This document shows positions 25,601 to 37,838 of a DNA stretch of 64,000 bases, one piece after another. Position 1 is the stretch's first letter; the number at the start of each line of letters is the position of its first letter. The stretch is taken from the NCBI GenBank assembly GCA_900239685.1, contig OENT01000318.1:1-64000 (forward strand), in the 5' to 3' direction. The notes beneath the pieces are model-generated. The model was not told the DNA's origin and searched no databases. It saw nothing but the letters and a program-made list of their open reading frames with translations. Source of the stretch: Rotaria macrura. Lineage: Eukaryota; Rotifera; Eurotatoria; Philodinida; Philodinidae. The translations under genes and the position numbers were made by a program.

Positions 25601-26910
25601 TCGTTGTTTTAAACCATTGATAAGACGAGGATTTAATGTTGCTACAGATGATGATGAACTTGATGATGATGATGATAGTGGTTGATGTTGTAATTGATTA
25701 AGATTATTATTATTTATTGATGAATAAGGACGACGATTATCGGATGTACGTAATGATGATGATGTTCGTCGTTCATTCATTGTTGTTGTAAAATTTGAAC
25801 TACATTGTAAACCAATCATATGACGAAATTGTTGTAATGGCATATTTGTTATAAGAGAATTAACGCCAGTATGATCACCTTTACGTATAAGAACTTGAAT
25901 ATCTTTAGGAGGATTTGGACGAATTGAATATAAGTCTAGATTATAAAATTTAAGATTCAACGTATTATCGTTCATCGCACAAGATAATATTACCTGGAAT
26001 ATTACGTGGTTGTCCACTTTCAGATATAGTCGATGAAGCATATCGTACTTGTCGAGGTGGAATACTAAACATTACGAAAAATCCATACAACACTTTTTCC
26101 TTAACATACAATGCATATTGTTTGTTCTTAAAAGACAATACTACTATTAGATGGGATCTTAAATCATTCCGACATTTTTTTTCACTCGTAAAATTTCTAA
26201 CTTTTGATCGTTCGCCTCCTTATTAGAAATTCTATACGTTTTTTTAAGGTAACAAGTTTCAATAAAATTTTGCAGCGCAAGTTCAATCAGATGTGATGGT
26301 TTTCTAATTTCTTTAATCACTACTTCTACGTAGTATTCGAGTACATCATTAGACATTGTTTTGATGTGTGAAAAATCATATTTGCGTGACCATATAATCG
26401 AAAAAGGTATGCATTCTATTGCAGAAATAGATCTATCACTCCGGGGAAAAGAATGCTATCGACTCATATTTCTTTTATGACAAACGCAAAATTTTATGTT
26501 TAGAATTACTTTTTGATTTGTTGCATATACTGTATATGATGATTAGTTTGTTCACCATTTGACCATGCCGTTGGCATCATCATCGATGTTGATGGATATT
26601 GAGAATAATTTGATATCATACCATTTTGATGATATTCTAAATTTTCATCTATAATATTCGATACCATATCATTAAGATTTGCTGATCTGTAGAAAATAAA
26701 ATTGTTGTTTTTATTCTACTATCGAATAAACAATTGAAATATATATATATACCTCATTTCTGCTGGAAAATTAACACTACTATTAAGTAATTTATCACCA
26801 TTGCCTGCTGACGATGTATTAAAATGATCCATTGGTGGTCCCGGTGCACTTTCATCAAGATTCCATGCGGAATTATTATGTAAATACGCGCGAAGAGTTC
26901 GATCATCCAT
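22617..26910 (-). CDS. MEIOC: MEIOC-like germline coiled-coil protein
   Basis: Eleven exons: 26910-26753, 26686-26510, 26064-25994, 25935-25513, 25458-25362, 25072-25047, 24980-24922, 23470-23321, 23259-23079, 23000-22828 and 22772-22617. They sum to 1671 nt, or 556 residues, and every junction keeps frame. The N-terminal half is disordered, rich in Ser, Asn and Gln, with a Ser run. The C-terminal half is helical and carries the blocks that identify the family: NNPSRVDRLI (about 367-376), an NVQDRRRQEIDNA helix (about 418-430), and DVLQLAEAL leading into an ATRK/TTRKIRTVLWYWL helix (about 450-475). These match the conserved C-terminal domain of animal MEIOC, related to fly Bam. In mammals MEIOC works with YTHDC2 to promote entry into and progress through meiotic prophase by destabilising mRNAs. 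Introns of 445, 289 and 1451 nt are long for this window. Identification is from memory of the motif pattern. Confidence 0.7.
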
Positions 26911-28229
26911 CTAAATTTTTTGATGCAACAATTTGTAAGATATAACGAATCAGTTTACCATATTTGAATATGTTTGCAAAGATGATAACATAGTTTAATC
27001 TAGAAAGATTGCAAAAAAGCAAGTTGAAATCCAAAACAAAATTTTGTTTTGTATTTTTTACAATCAAGAAAACCTTGATATATTCTGTCAAGAATGACAA
27101 CGAAGAAAACATTCTTTTTTTCCTTTCCTTTCTTATTCGAACAGTAGAAGAAGAGAGCAAAAGAAAACTTTATGCAAGTATCCACAACAAACAAAAACAG
27201 TGAAAAGAAAAAACAGCTGATTCTATTAGAAAGAAAAGAATACACAACATCCAATGAATATTAATCCATTACATTCGAATTTAACTGTAATTTTGAAAAA
27301 TTGAATTTTATTTTAACTTTTAAAATAAATTCAAAATGAAATTTTAACTTATATTCTAAATTCATTTTAAGTGACATCTATTGGTAATGAATTCATATAT
27401 ATTGAAGTATGAGATATTATTTCAGTGAAATATACTTCATATTGACATTATGATTCATGTCATATGTTCGTGAGCATCATCTGCCAGTTATCCCATTGTT
27501 ATGAATCATTGAAAGTATGCCAAGAGTAGATTTTTGTGTATAGAAAAAACAATTGCGATTACTTGTTCAGTGGAATCTTCTAAAATTTGAAGAACTATCA
27601 TGTCTATAAGAATGTTTCGATCTTTTTGCAAGAAAAATGATCACATAAAAGAAGATTAGCACTACAAACTACATCGAACTGTCTCTTAATATAATCTATA
27701 ATAAGAATAGAATCTTCTCACTTGTAATTATTCGTAGAGATGAATTTCGAAAAATATCGAGAACTCTAATCTTCCATATAGATTTCATTTAAATCTTAGA
27801 CATATAATTTGATCGAATATCGAACGGTACATGTAATAGTAGACATGCCGTTTCTACTGAATGCAATATAATCTCTATTTTAAATAGACGTCATACCGCT
27901 CATTTAATCGATTCGTGATTGTGAATGAAGAATTACCTTGATCAATTACTTTGCATCTGTATGAATGCTATAGAAATTAATTCATGGTTACAGAAGTATT
28001 GCATGGATTATTTCATGACTTGATTATTATTCGATAAGAATGAAATTGCATGGTAGTTTTGTTTCATTACAAAAAATAGTACTTGACATGCAATGTACTT
28101 TTATTTTGTTCTATTTTATAAACATAATCGAAATCGTTTTTTTAACATATTTTCAAATTATGTACTCGTATTCAAAAACATGTTGATCTCTACACCATCA
28201 ATAAAATATCTTGACAGGAGGATATCATC
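26911..28229. other. Divergent intergenic region upstream of the MEIOC-like gene
   Basis: AT-rich with no supported gene. It presumably contains the promoter of the minus-strand MEIOC-like gene near 26911-27200, where a poly-purine stretch occurs. Nothing else is seen. Confidence 0.45.
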
Positions 28230-28301
28230 GGTTCTATGGTGTAGCGGTTAGCACTTTGGACTTTGAATCCAGCGACCCCAGTTCAAATCTGGGTAGAACC
28301 T
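28230..28301 (+). tRNA. tRNA-Gln (anticodon UUG)
   Basis: A 72-nt cloverleaf. The acceptor stem GGTTCTA pairs perfectly with TAGAACC. The D arm contains the internal A-box sequence TGGTGTAGCGG. The anticodon stem TGGAC...GTCCA-like region presents loop CTTTGAA with anticodon TTG, and the T arm CCCAG-TTCAAAT-CTGGG holds the B box. The discriminator base is T. Sequence closely follows animal tRNA-Gln(UUG). There is no intron. CCA is not encoded, as usual for eukaryotes. Confidence 0.95.
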
Positions 28302-28302
28302 G

Positions 28303-28313
28303 TTTTTTTTTTT
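28303..28313 (+). terminator. Pol III terminator of tRNA-Gln
   Basis: A run of eleven T residues begins two bases after the discriminator of the tRNA, the standard RNA polymerase III stop signal. Confidence 0.85.
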
Positions 28314-29104
28314 GTTGTTTCTCCTTACCAATCGTTTGTATCTTGTTCTCGAGGGATGAATGAGAAGAAAAGGAAAGAAGAAAAGCGTTGCCGTTGTGGT
28401 AGAAGTACGAGATGACGTCATTAATCGCGTGGTGTGCTCTAGACTCAAAGAAAAATGTAGAAAACTGTGCTTTTACGTATGTATTCTATGCTGACAAGGC
28501 AATCACAAGATATAAGTCAAAGTCGTCTGTCACATGATAACTCTGCATAAAGAATCGTGTGGTATATAAAGGTCTGAGAGGCTGTACGTCTGTGCTATTA
28601 TTCGTCTGAATTATATAAGCGTTATTGGACTTTGATTTTGCAAGAAAAAATTTTCTAGTTTAACTTTGATTTTTTTTTTTCACATGAAATTGTCTCCATA
28701 TCAATAACAACACACGCAGCGACACCGTTTTGTATGAGACAACAATTTAAAACTTTTATTCAATGCAATGTGAGCAATAAAAATTCTTTGGTCACATACA
28801 GAGACTTTCAATCTCGATGGTATTGTTAGATTTGAAAAACATGAAAATTTTATAAGATTAATCTCACTACGATATTGATCTAGTGTGACGAGTTCGCGAG
28901 AAAAATATGTCATGAGATTTCAGTCTAATTTTGATCGACTTATTTCCTTAGGTTTTATATGTTAATAATATTTATTTACTATTTATAATTTTATTTTTGT
29001 TCTAGATTTTATTTCCATAGAAATATGGACGGCCGTTTTATTTAAAACGGTTTTTCCATCTCAGGTAGCGAACACTATTTCGTAACTGCAAGAAAAACCT
29101 GATC
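28314..29104. other. Intergenic region between the tRNA and the Sel1-repeat gene
   Basis: No gene seen. CCGTTTTATTTAAAACGG at about 29032-29049 is a near-perfect palindrome (8-bp arms, 2-nt centre) 55 bp before the next start codon; it could be a regulatory site, which is speculative. Confidence 0.4.
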
Positions 29105-30144
29105 ATGTGGCGTCTAGCCAATAGTATTCATCGTGCTTTTCGAAATGTAGCTTGTCATCGTTGTTCACAAGATATATTTACTCCATTTACAACAATCATT
29201 CATAATGATGATGAATCAAACCTACAACAGTAATTATTAGATATTTCACATGATTAGTTGTTTTCTTCATGGAAATTTTCATTTTTTTTTCTTTGTCTTT
29301 ATCAGAAAACAAGAAAATTTATTTAAATACAAAATTCATCTTCATCATATTCTAAAAAAGAATCAAATTTCAATTGAAAATTTTGATAAACTAAAACACT
29401 ATCTACATCAAATTGTATGTCAACAGGTATGACATTAGAATCAAACAAGAAAAAAACAAGCAAATAAATTGTTCTCTGTGAACATTTTAGTTAGTACTCA
29501 AGTTAAGTGATATCAAACTTGTCGAACAACCGAAAGTCGAATATGTGGCACAAGAAGTTCGAACAACACCTACCTCTTCAACGGAAGAAAAAGAAGAAAC
29601 TCTTGATTCATTTCTTCAAGCAGATGAAAATTGTATGAATACATTAAAAAATCTATCCGACTTACATCGAGAAACAATGTCTATCATAAGTAATCAATCA
29701 GCTATCGAAGCTTTCGAAGCTGGAAATTCACAACAAGGCATTGAAGCTCTTGAAATAAGTGCAAAATATGCTGAAAATCCTTCAGCATTGTATAATCTCG
29801 GCCTTTGTTATGAACAAGGTCTTGGAGTTGAAAAGAATCGTGCTAAAGTAAATTATTCTATTGTCTACATAGAAATAATATTTCGATTTAAATTACTTTA
29901 GGCATGCGAGTATTATTTACAAGCATCAATTTTAGGTCATATGGATGCATTATACAATTTAACATTTCTTTCAAATCGTATTGATACCAATGATGACGAT
30001 AATAATGATGAAATTGAAGAACATAGTAATAAGAATGAATTCAAATCATTACGATTTTCATTTATGAAACAATTTACTGGTGACGAATCACAATCATATA
30101 ATGATTATGATTCGAGTTTAACAACAGCCATCACATGTCAATGA
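29105..30144 (+). CDS. Mitochondrial-type Sel1-repeat protein, DELE1-like
   Basis: Four exons, 29105-29229, 29306-29426, 29491-29847 and 29902-30144, total 846 nt and 281 residues, with introns of 76, 64 and 54 nt and all junctions in frame. The N terminus, MWRLANSIHRAFRNVACHR, is basic, amphipathic and free of acidic residues, as expected for a mitochondrial presequence; vertebrate DELE1 also begins MWRL. A charged middle part leads to Sel1-like repeats around residues 170-225, with ALYNLGLCYEQGLGVEKN, the AxYNLG-YxxGxGV signature. The tail is acidic, rich in Asp, Asn and Glu. DELE1 relays mitochondrial stress to the integrated stress response in mammals. Here only about one and a half clear Sel1 repeats are visible against seven in human DELE1, so orthology is tentative; another short Sel1 protein is possible. 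Confidence 0.6.
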
Positions 30145-32274
30145 TAGAAACATAAAATAATTTCTTTCTTAACTGCTCTCGGTGATCTAGAATATTAAAC
30201 TAAATTTTGTGTAACTTTTTTTTTAGCGTTTGTTATTTTTTTATGAAATTTTTAAAAAGTGAAGTTAATTGTGATTAGGATAAAAAAAACACACAAGTTT
30301 CTTCCTCGATTTGTAAATATATCTTATTCGATGTATATATACTTTTTTGTATTAATCAATATGAAACAGGGACTCGCATGTAGTTTTGTATAGAAATTTT
30401 GACTTTAATAAAAATGATGCTACCGAATTAATTAAACATATATTTAAGTTGGTACTTATCTATAGCAACTATTCATTCATGGAAAATTCAATATTTCTAC
30501 AAAGTGATATTAATTCAATTGTTGAATTTTGTAAAACTATAATTAGATCTACCTATTCGCTAAGTTGCAAATCGAATATCTTGTAAAGCTTTTCACTATG
30601 AATTCCAATACCGATTCTTATCTATTCGAATGATAGTATAAAAAATCTAGTCATTGATGAACATCGTAATAGTTGACGTAGCGTATGTATGAGTCGTAGT
30701 GACCTATGTCTGAAAATTACGACAATAGACGAGACACATTTTGGAAAAGGTCAGAATATTTTAAGTCTTCTCATAGCACTAGTATTGAGGATGAAAATTA
30801 CACAAACGTATGTCAATCAATGACAGCTTATTGAAATTATTAGATTAGTATTTCGAGTTCTGCGTCTTTCTTGTCCTCATGCACGTGGTATTAAAGAGGG
30901 GGCGCTCATTCCTATTGGATTATATTTTGTTTCTGGCCGAAATTAAATTTTCACTAGGAAAATATCAACGATTCTATATTAATCTTTTCAGTACTCAAAG
31001 TATTTCTTTGTATCTCTCGTACTTTTTCTTTTCTGAATATTCCTGCTCATCGAACATATCAAGTAACTATGTTATCGAAAAACAAATAATAGTGTTGACA
31101 AGAAAACGTTCGTCTGTAACATAAAAATAATGGAATAAAAGACGTAACGCAGCTACACACGATCGAAAATCGTACGATACAGATATCAACGAAGTACCGA
31201 TGATAATCACTAATGGTGAAATAGTTACTTATCACATGTTCATATTAGTCATATATTGTATGATTGATATTCAACAGACAATTTAATGTGTATTCGTAAA
31301 GTCAGTTTACTATCGATATATGATAACGATATGCAATTAGATGGAAAATTCAAATGAAAGTTTCCTATAATTCATTTCTTGAACGATGATCAATCGACAT
31401 GAAGAATAGTGAAAATATCGTTTATTCTAGCAATAGTTTTAAATGAAATTTTTGTACTATGATCATTATGTTTTTCAACTGTAGAAATACTTTCAAGAAG
31501 AAAACTAGTGAGTTATGTGTAGCATAGCAAAGTACCTCAGAATGTAACTATGTTTAGTATTGATTTTATACAGCTTCTGATCTCAATGTTGTGAAAGAAG
31601 AGTTTTAGTGTTTAGGGTAGAAATATTTGACCTACGCCCGCTCTCTTACAGATCGTTACCGACATGATCCCCCCGTCCCCCTATCACGTCAATGAAATAT
31701 CGTGACTAGAGACGAACATTTTCTTTAGTGAAGTTCTAGAGGATTAGTTAAGTTTTTGTGAGTTATTGTTTCGCAAGATAAATCAAAGGAAACAACTTTC
31801 AAGTAATTAGCAACAGTAGTTAAAACGTGTTTCACATTTTAAGCCAGCAGAGATTGCGCTAGTAGTTTTCTTAAACGCAATCAATTTAGTCGTGGTTCCG
31901 TGGGACCAAGATCTCTTTACAGTATCCTTATATAGGTACTCTTTATCTCGTTAGTTCAACGAACGTCGTATGATATTTTTCCACATCTATATTATCTTGT
32001 ATCTTTTCATTTGATATTTGTCAATAGGAACTAACAACGATTGTTACAAGTCGTACGAAAAATCACTCAACAACATTTTGATTCGTATGTTTATTGAGTT
32101 TTTTTATTTTCGTCATGTAAATTATCTAGTATTACGAAATTTCAGAGAATAAATAAATCGTCAGTGGCTGTGGCTAAAGAATGCTTGTTGATAGTCTTTC
32201 GAAAAATAGAGACAATACATATTTTCGAACTAAAACATTTGATTATTCATTCAATCTATGTAATTTATTTCAAT
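30145..32274. other. Intergenic region
   Basis: AT-rich, no supported gene. A GC-richer patch at 31610-31690 starts with TTAGGGTAGAAAT, which recurs in related form near 54038 and the right edge of the window, suggesting a dispersed old repeat. Confidence 0.35.
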
Positions 32275-32873
32275 TTATTCTTCTGGTATAACATCTTGTA
32301 ATTGTGCAATATGTTTCAATGAAGTTTTAAGAAAATTTCTAATTAAACATATTTCAACTTGTGTTAAATGTGTTACTTTAGCATAGAGTGAACCACTACG
32401 TGCTAAATTTCCAATAGATGAACGTAATTTTGCTAAACGTAAATCCCACAAATCTTTCATTAATAAACGAATTTGATCACCATTGGGAATGTCTTCTAAA
32501 GCAACATTCATTATTGTTTGTGACAATATAAACACATATGGATTAGGCATCTGTGTAAATGTTTCTTGTTGTTGTTCTTGTTTAAGTAATTCTTGTACTG
32601 AATCCAATGTTAACCATTCAGGACAAACAAATCGACATCGATGACTTTCCTTAAGATGAATTGCCTAAAAGAAAAATAATATCTACGAAACATGTTATGA
32701 TAAATATGACAAAAATTAATTCAACAAACCATCCACATAGGAACTTGTAATGGAATCAATGGTAAAAATGGACCAACAGATCCACGGATTAAATGTATTT
32801 CAGGATGTTTGAAATTTGGTACAACAGAAATAAGTTCATTTTCAGATAAATATTGTACTTCATCGATATCCAT
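32275..32873 (-). CDS. GINS2: GINS complex subunit 2 (PSF2)
   Basis: Two exons, 32873-32730 and 32664-32275, with a 65-nt intron in phase 0, encode 177 residues; human PSF2 has 185. The start (MDIDEVQYLSENELISVVPN) and the block RGSVGPFLPLIPLQVPMW match the beta-rich N-terminal domain of the family. ETFTQMPNPY, followed by the helical domain with IRLLMKDLWDLRLAKLRSS and LTQVEICLIRNFL, matches the A domain. PSF2 is one of four GINS subunits, part of the CMG helicase with Cdc45 and MCM2-7, needed for initiation and fork progression in the nucleus. The intron falls exactly within the W-(L/M)-A-I-(N/H)-LK motif, which reads continuously once spliced. No damage seen. The predicted donor GTTTGT is less standard than its neighbours. 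Confidence 0.95.
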
Positions 32874-35800
32874 AGTTGTATTTTTTATTTTATTCGTTCT
32901 GTTCGTGAAAATATTTCAATATACATATATATATATATATATATACATGCATCGAATTGAAAGAAAGAACGATAACAATGAAACGAACATCATCGAATTT
33001 TCGCTAGTTGTCGTCAGACATCGTAGTCAGAAATGCGGCATGTCTCTTTCGATAAATCATTCATGGATGGATAGTATGAGCCATTTTTCTTTTGGTAAAC
33101 CGGAATTTGATCGAAATTAAAATCCAACTGGCGAAAAATTTATGAAGAGTGTGAGTGTTTGTGATCAGTTTGTTTAGGCTTACCCATATTAATTATACAT
33201 AGAGTTGTTTCTATTCAGAAGAATGCTGTTTCTCTTTAAATTTTCGTCCTGATTATCATCTTCACGATACCCTAGTTGACAATCATCAGTACCTTCCTGA
33301 ATTTTACAGAAGATGACAAAAGAATATAATTCCCCGAGAGAACAAGAATGTATTTACCATTTTCTTTCGATTCAGTGAAAGTATAAAATCGAATCAAGAT
33401 TCAGTTCTGAGAGAAGTAGACGAACGAAAGAAAAAGGTTAGTTCATATCCTAAGGGACTGTCACATGTCGTTTGAACAATCATTCCTTAAATACTCCCTC
33501 TATGGACTCCCTCAGGATTCTTGATTAGAGTATAGGAAAATTCAATAATCGGTTGAATTTTACTATGAACTAAAATATTTCTAGGGTGTGCAAGCAAAAA
33601 TTTTGATTTGAATTTTTGCCATTAACGAGTCCTGATGTTTATAGGTAACATGATTTAAACAAAACAACAATCCTTTCAAAAACACTATAGAATCTTGAAA
33701 GAAAACACAGTTTTAAAATACGCATTTATTATTTTCGAATGATAAAAATAGATTTAAATCGCTCTGTCAACTGTATTCTCTCAAACGTCTTTCGCATTGT
33801 TTGTAGAAGTTTTACGTTTCGACATCTGATTTCCATGATCTTAAAAGGCAGGAAGTGTTAGGGTTTGGTGGACAAGGTAGAAAACGAAAATGTAGAAGAA
33901 AAAGTCGAAGAGGAAAAGACAGAAATTCGAAACATCGAATGAATAAAATAGAAAAGGGAAAACGGCGAAAATTCACATATCGAAAATCGAAACTTTTAAA
34001 TAACTTTGAATATTAAAAAAATTTTATTAAATCATATGAAAATATGAAAAATCGAAGTTCATAAATATTATTTCCTTTTTTTGAATGAGCCAAGTAGTAA
34101 TGCTAAACCATTCAATAGCTTCTTTGTGTTGATTTCATCTTTGGTGAATCGTGCTTTAATCGTTTCAAATTACTTGTTTGTTATTTTCACTACACTGATG
34201 TTCATATATTAGTAGTGAACTACTATACACTGTAGATGATAAGAAAGAGAGATTTAGTTATTCTCGTAGGAGCCAACAACAGCTCGGAAACTCAAATTTC
34301 GTTATCTATAGATATCTTTTGGATTCTACATTTTCATTTTCAATCATTTTCTGCGCCTTCCCTCTCATGTGAAGTTTTTTCGACATTTGGTTGTTATTCT
34401 AGCTTTTCCTTTTTGCCTTTCTCATCAATTCGGGTTTTTATTCGGCATTTTTGCCGTTCGGTGTTATTCAGAAGATACACTTCGTTGTTTCTTTCACGTG
34501 AGCATCTTGAAATTCATGTATATCGTGAAATCTATCAAAGTAACGAATAATCTGTATAGATTAAGACATTTGCTTTGAACATGTTTTTGAATTAAAACGT
34601 TTATGTTATGAAACTTGCATTATGTCACCTCTTGGAAGTTTTTTTTAGATATGGTTTAACATTTTTCAGGAACTTTACCTATTTTTGCGAATACTAAAAA
34701 TGATTTTTTTTACAAGTAAAAATCGACTTAATTATTAAGTCGTGTATTGCACTGAAGAATATTCTGAATGTAGTTTTACAGCAACGCCGAGATTGCAGCT
34801 AAAAATACTGCTCGGAAATCTTTCATTTCCCGAATTTGTATCATATTGCCACAACCCATAGAAAGTAAAAAAAGCAGTTGAATTTTCGATAAAATTGCAC
34901 AAACTTGTGGGAACACAGGACTTTTTCGAACGTACTTTTTATTCAAAATTTTGTGTAGCTCTTACACATTACTTCTTAGAAAAATTTATCTGTCAACATT
35001 TTCTGACAACGTCGGTTGTTCTTTTTTAAAGCGATCAATACTAAACAATAAATTAACTCCAGGTTTGAAAATATTGCTTCGTACATAATTGCACACCTGA
35101 GTCGATAATCACTTAACGAATTCCCGAGGAGGTCCGGAATTCTAGATCGTACGGGAGAAAGAAAAGTCCCCGAAGATTTTCGACGGAGTGAAGGTATACA
35201 TTCACCGTTTTCTTTCACGTCTATGAGAGTATCAAAGAAAATCAATTTTCAAAAGAAATAATAATTTACTTCTTTTTTTTTATATGTGATAAATACCATT
35301 GGGACCTCAACCTGAATCCTCTCATCAATAACTCATCCTATGAACGTGAGTTAATATTCGATCAGTAGAATTCATTCACTGAGATAAGGTCTGCTGAAAG
35401 GATTAGGTAGAAAATACCTTTTAAACAAATGGTGAATTTTTCCGGAAAAAAGAAGTTTGACTCATAATACATGTAAAAAAAAAGGTATTGTGTAAAAGGA
35501 AACACTTAGATATTAGGGCAGATTTAAAGATATTTCCGTCGATGTAAAATAAGTAGTATTCGTCAGAAAAAAATCTTCTACCTTTGCTTACACTTCTTGT
35601 TCCTCGATCGATCGATTGCTTAACCGAACAAAGAAACACCGTCATGTCGCTAGCTGTCCAGAAGAAAATGAACCACCGATCGATATTCAAGTAATTTATA
35701 TTTGATGAATAATCTTGTTGTTAATCTATGTTCTGACATAGTACAAAATCAGTTGTATTAGAGATAATATTTCAAAGTCATTAGATTTTTTGTCGTCGAG

Positions 35801-37428
35801 AATTTATTTTCAATCTATAATTATAACCTTCTTAGATTTAGAAATAGATTAACAGTTAAATGTAAATCATTTCTAAACATATATTCCATTATTCTAATCT
35901 TAAAAGTCTACCATTTAATTGTTGATATACTTTAATATTCTTTCTTTCGTGATTTCTAATCCCTTATAATCATCTTGAATAAATCATTTCATATATAATC
36001 TGTGCTTTGGTTTTTCTACAATCGTGTTACAGAATTTCATTCTATTTTAATCACATATTAATTAATCGTGAATCTAAATATACACGTTATGGATCAACAT
36101 AAAGATGATTAGATGTCATAGTATTAATCAATTTGTTGAAGTCTAATGAAAATCAATATTTATCAGGCAATGATATATTATTATATGGTTGAAGAAATCT
36201 CAGTTTTCCTATTTTTACTGAAACATACTTGAAAATCACAGGATAAAATGAAAAAAAAACTTCTCAATGTAATGAGAATCTTACTCTCATATCATATTCA
36301 CATAATCTAGGATGTATAATCGATATGTAAATAAGGATCGATTCACTTCAAATTCATATCACGCGTGTCCTTGATGACGCAGTCGAAGGTCGGAAAATAA
36401 CTGTAACTGTAGAATGATAGAATAGACTTCAAACGATTAACATTGAAGTTCCGACAGTCTTTTATCATTACCGTCTGCTTTTATCTAATCGCAAAATAAT
36501 ATATAAATATGTAAGAAGAAAGTAATGCATAACTATAATTATGATTATTGACTAAATTCATCAATTATGAACCCATGATAGAAAAGTTTCTATTCTTTTC
36601 CTTGTTGAATGGAATTTTTTTTTCTTTGAAAAAGAAACAACGCTTAAATATAGTTACTGAACAAGAATACCTTGTTTAAGGAGGACATTTTTTCAATGAA
36701 AAATATCTTAGGAGCAAAAAATAAATCTATGCAAAACAATGCCAATGATAAATCCAAAAATGTATTCCAATGTTAATTTCTAACATTTCAATAGTAACAC
36801 GTAAACAACATTTTAATGTATGACGTTTGTTTTTTCAGTAACTTCAGTATAAGTCATATTCTATTATTTATACTTTAAACGTAGTCGAAGTAAAATGCAA
36901 CGTTGCTGGCATTTCTTGTTATTTGTTTTCTTTATAAACTAATGAGACATGTCGACATTTTTTTCGATCTCTATATGAATATCACACAGTCTAGTAGTAA
37001 TATTATGGCATAGCATGAAACGTATTATTGATATGTCTCGATTAATTGTGATCTATATGTCATATGATCACGATTTCTTTTTTCAATTTATTAAGAAATC
37101 GAATGCACTTAATCGAATAATGATTCTAATAAAATCTTTGAGAATCATATTCTCATTTATGCGTGCAATGGTTTCTTTTCTTTTTTTTTTGTTCAATAAT
37201 CTAGTTTCATAGTCATCCGAGCAGAAACAATGATTTCTAGATAGAAGAAGAAGAAGAAGAAAACATATTCGAAACATAACATCACTCGATATCACACGAA
37301 ACTAATTATTTGTCCTCATTCATTAATAAAATGTTTTGGTTTGAAATGTGTTACGAATGTTCGTTTTGATTTGTTTGTTCTATTCTAAAAGTAAGATAAA
37401 TGATAAAAAATAACATGAAACATTATGT
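32874..37428. other. Long intergenic region
   Basis: No supported gene over about 4.5 kb. A (TA)n tract lies at 32927-32943, just upstream of GINS2, and a purine-rich block at 33850-34000. Open frames here are short, AT-driven and without recognisable domains. Confidence 0.45.
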
Positions 37429-37838
37429 CTATCGGCTCATTTTTGTTTTTACCGTACTATGTGTCGATTTGGATTTTTTTGCATTTGCATTAATTTGCTT
37501 TTGTATTTGATTACCATCGTTATCTTCATCTAGAATATTTCCATCTAACGTTCGAGTCATTTGATAGTCTTGTGCTTCAAAATTTGATTGTGAACCAAGT
37601 GGACTTCCCAATGGACTATCAATAGCATCACGAAATCGTTTAGACCATCGTTGTACATTTGCATAAGTAGGTGCTTCGTCGCCTGTAAAATAAATGCAAC
37701 TTTATTTTCATTAGAGAAAAAAAAAGACATCGAATTTTTAAACATACCAAATGCATTTTGTAGTTCAAGAAGAATTTCTTTTGGTCGATAGCCGAGAAAA
37801 GTACGAACCTTAATATATTGTTGAAATGCTTCAGTCAT
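37429..37838 (-). CDS. Stand-alone mariner-type HTH_48 protein
   Basis: Two exons, 37838-37748 and 37682-37429, with a 65-nt phase-1 intron, encode 114 residues. Residues 1-55 form one complete helix-turn-helix of the kind at the N terminus of Mos1/mariner transposases and SETMAR: QQYIKVRTFLGYRPKEIL, then LQNAFGDEAPTYANVQRW. After this the protein turns into a polar, low-complexity tail (Ser, Asn, Asp, Lys) and stops. No second HTH, catalytic DDD/DDE domain or terminal repeats are visible nearby. An intron placed inside the HTH, between the two recognition halves, argues against a recently inserted transposon and for a gene. A domesticated DNA-binding protein is the simplest reading; a truncated transposase is the alternative. 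The start ATG begins exactly at the expected family start. Confidence 0.7.

Noticed and set aside
26159..26356. 65-codon minus-strand ORF inside the second MEIOC intron
   Set aside because: The reading looks protein-like, but the spliced frame on either side is continuous without it and no domain is visible. An alternative exon cannot be excluded.
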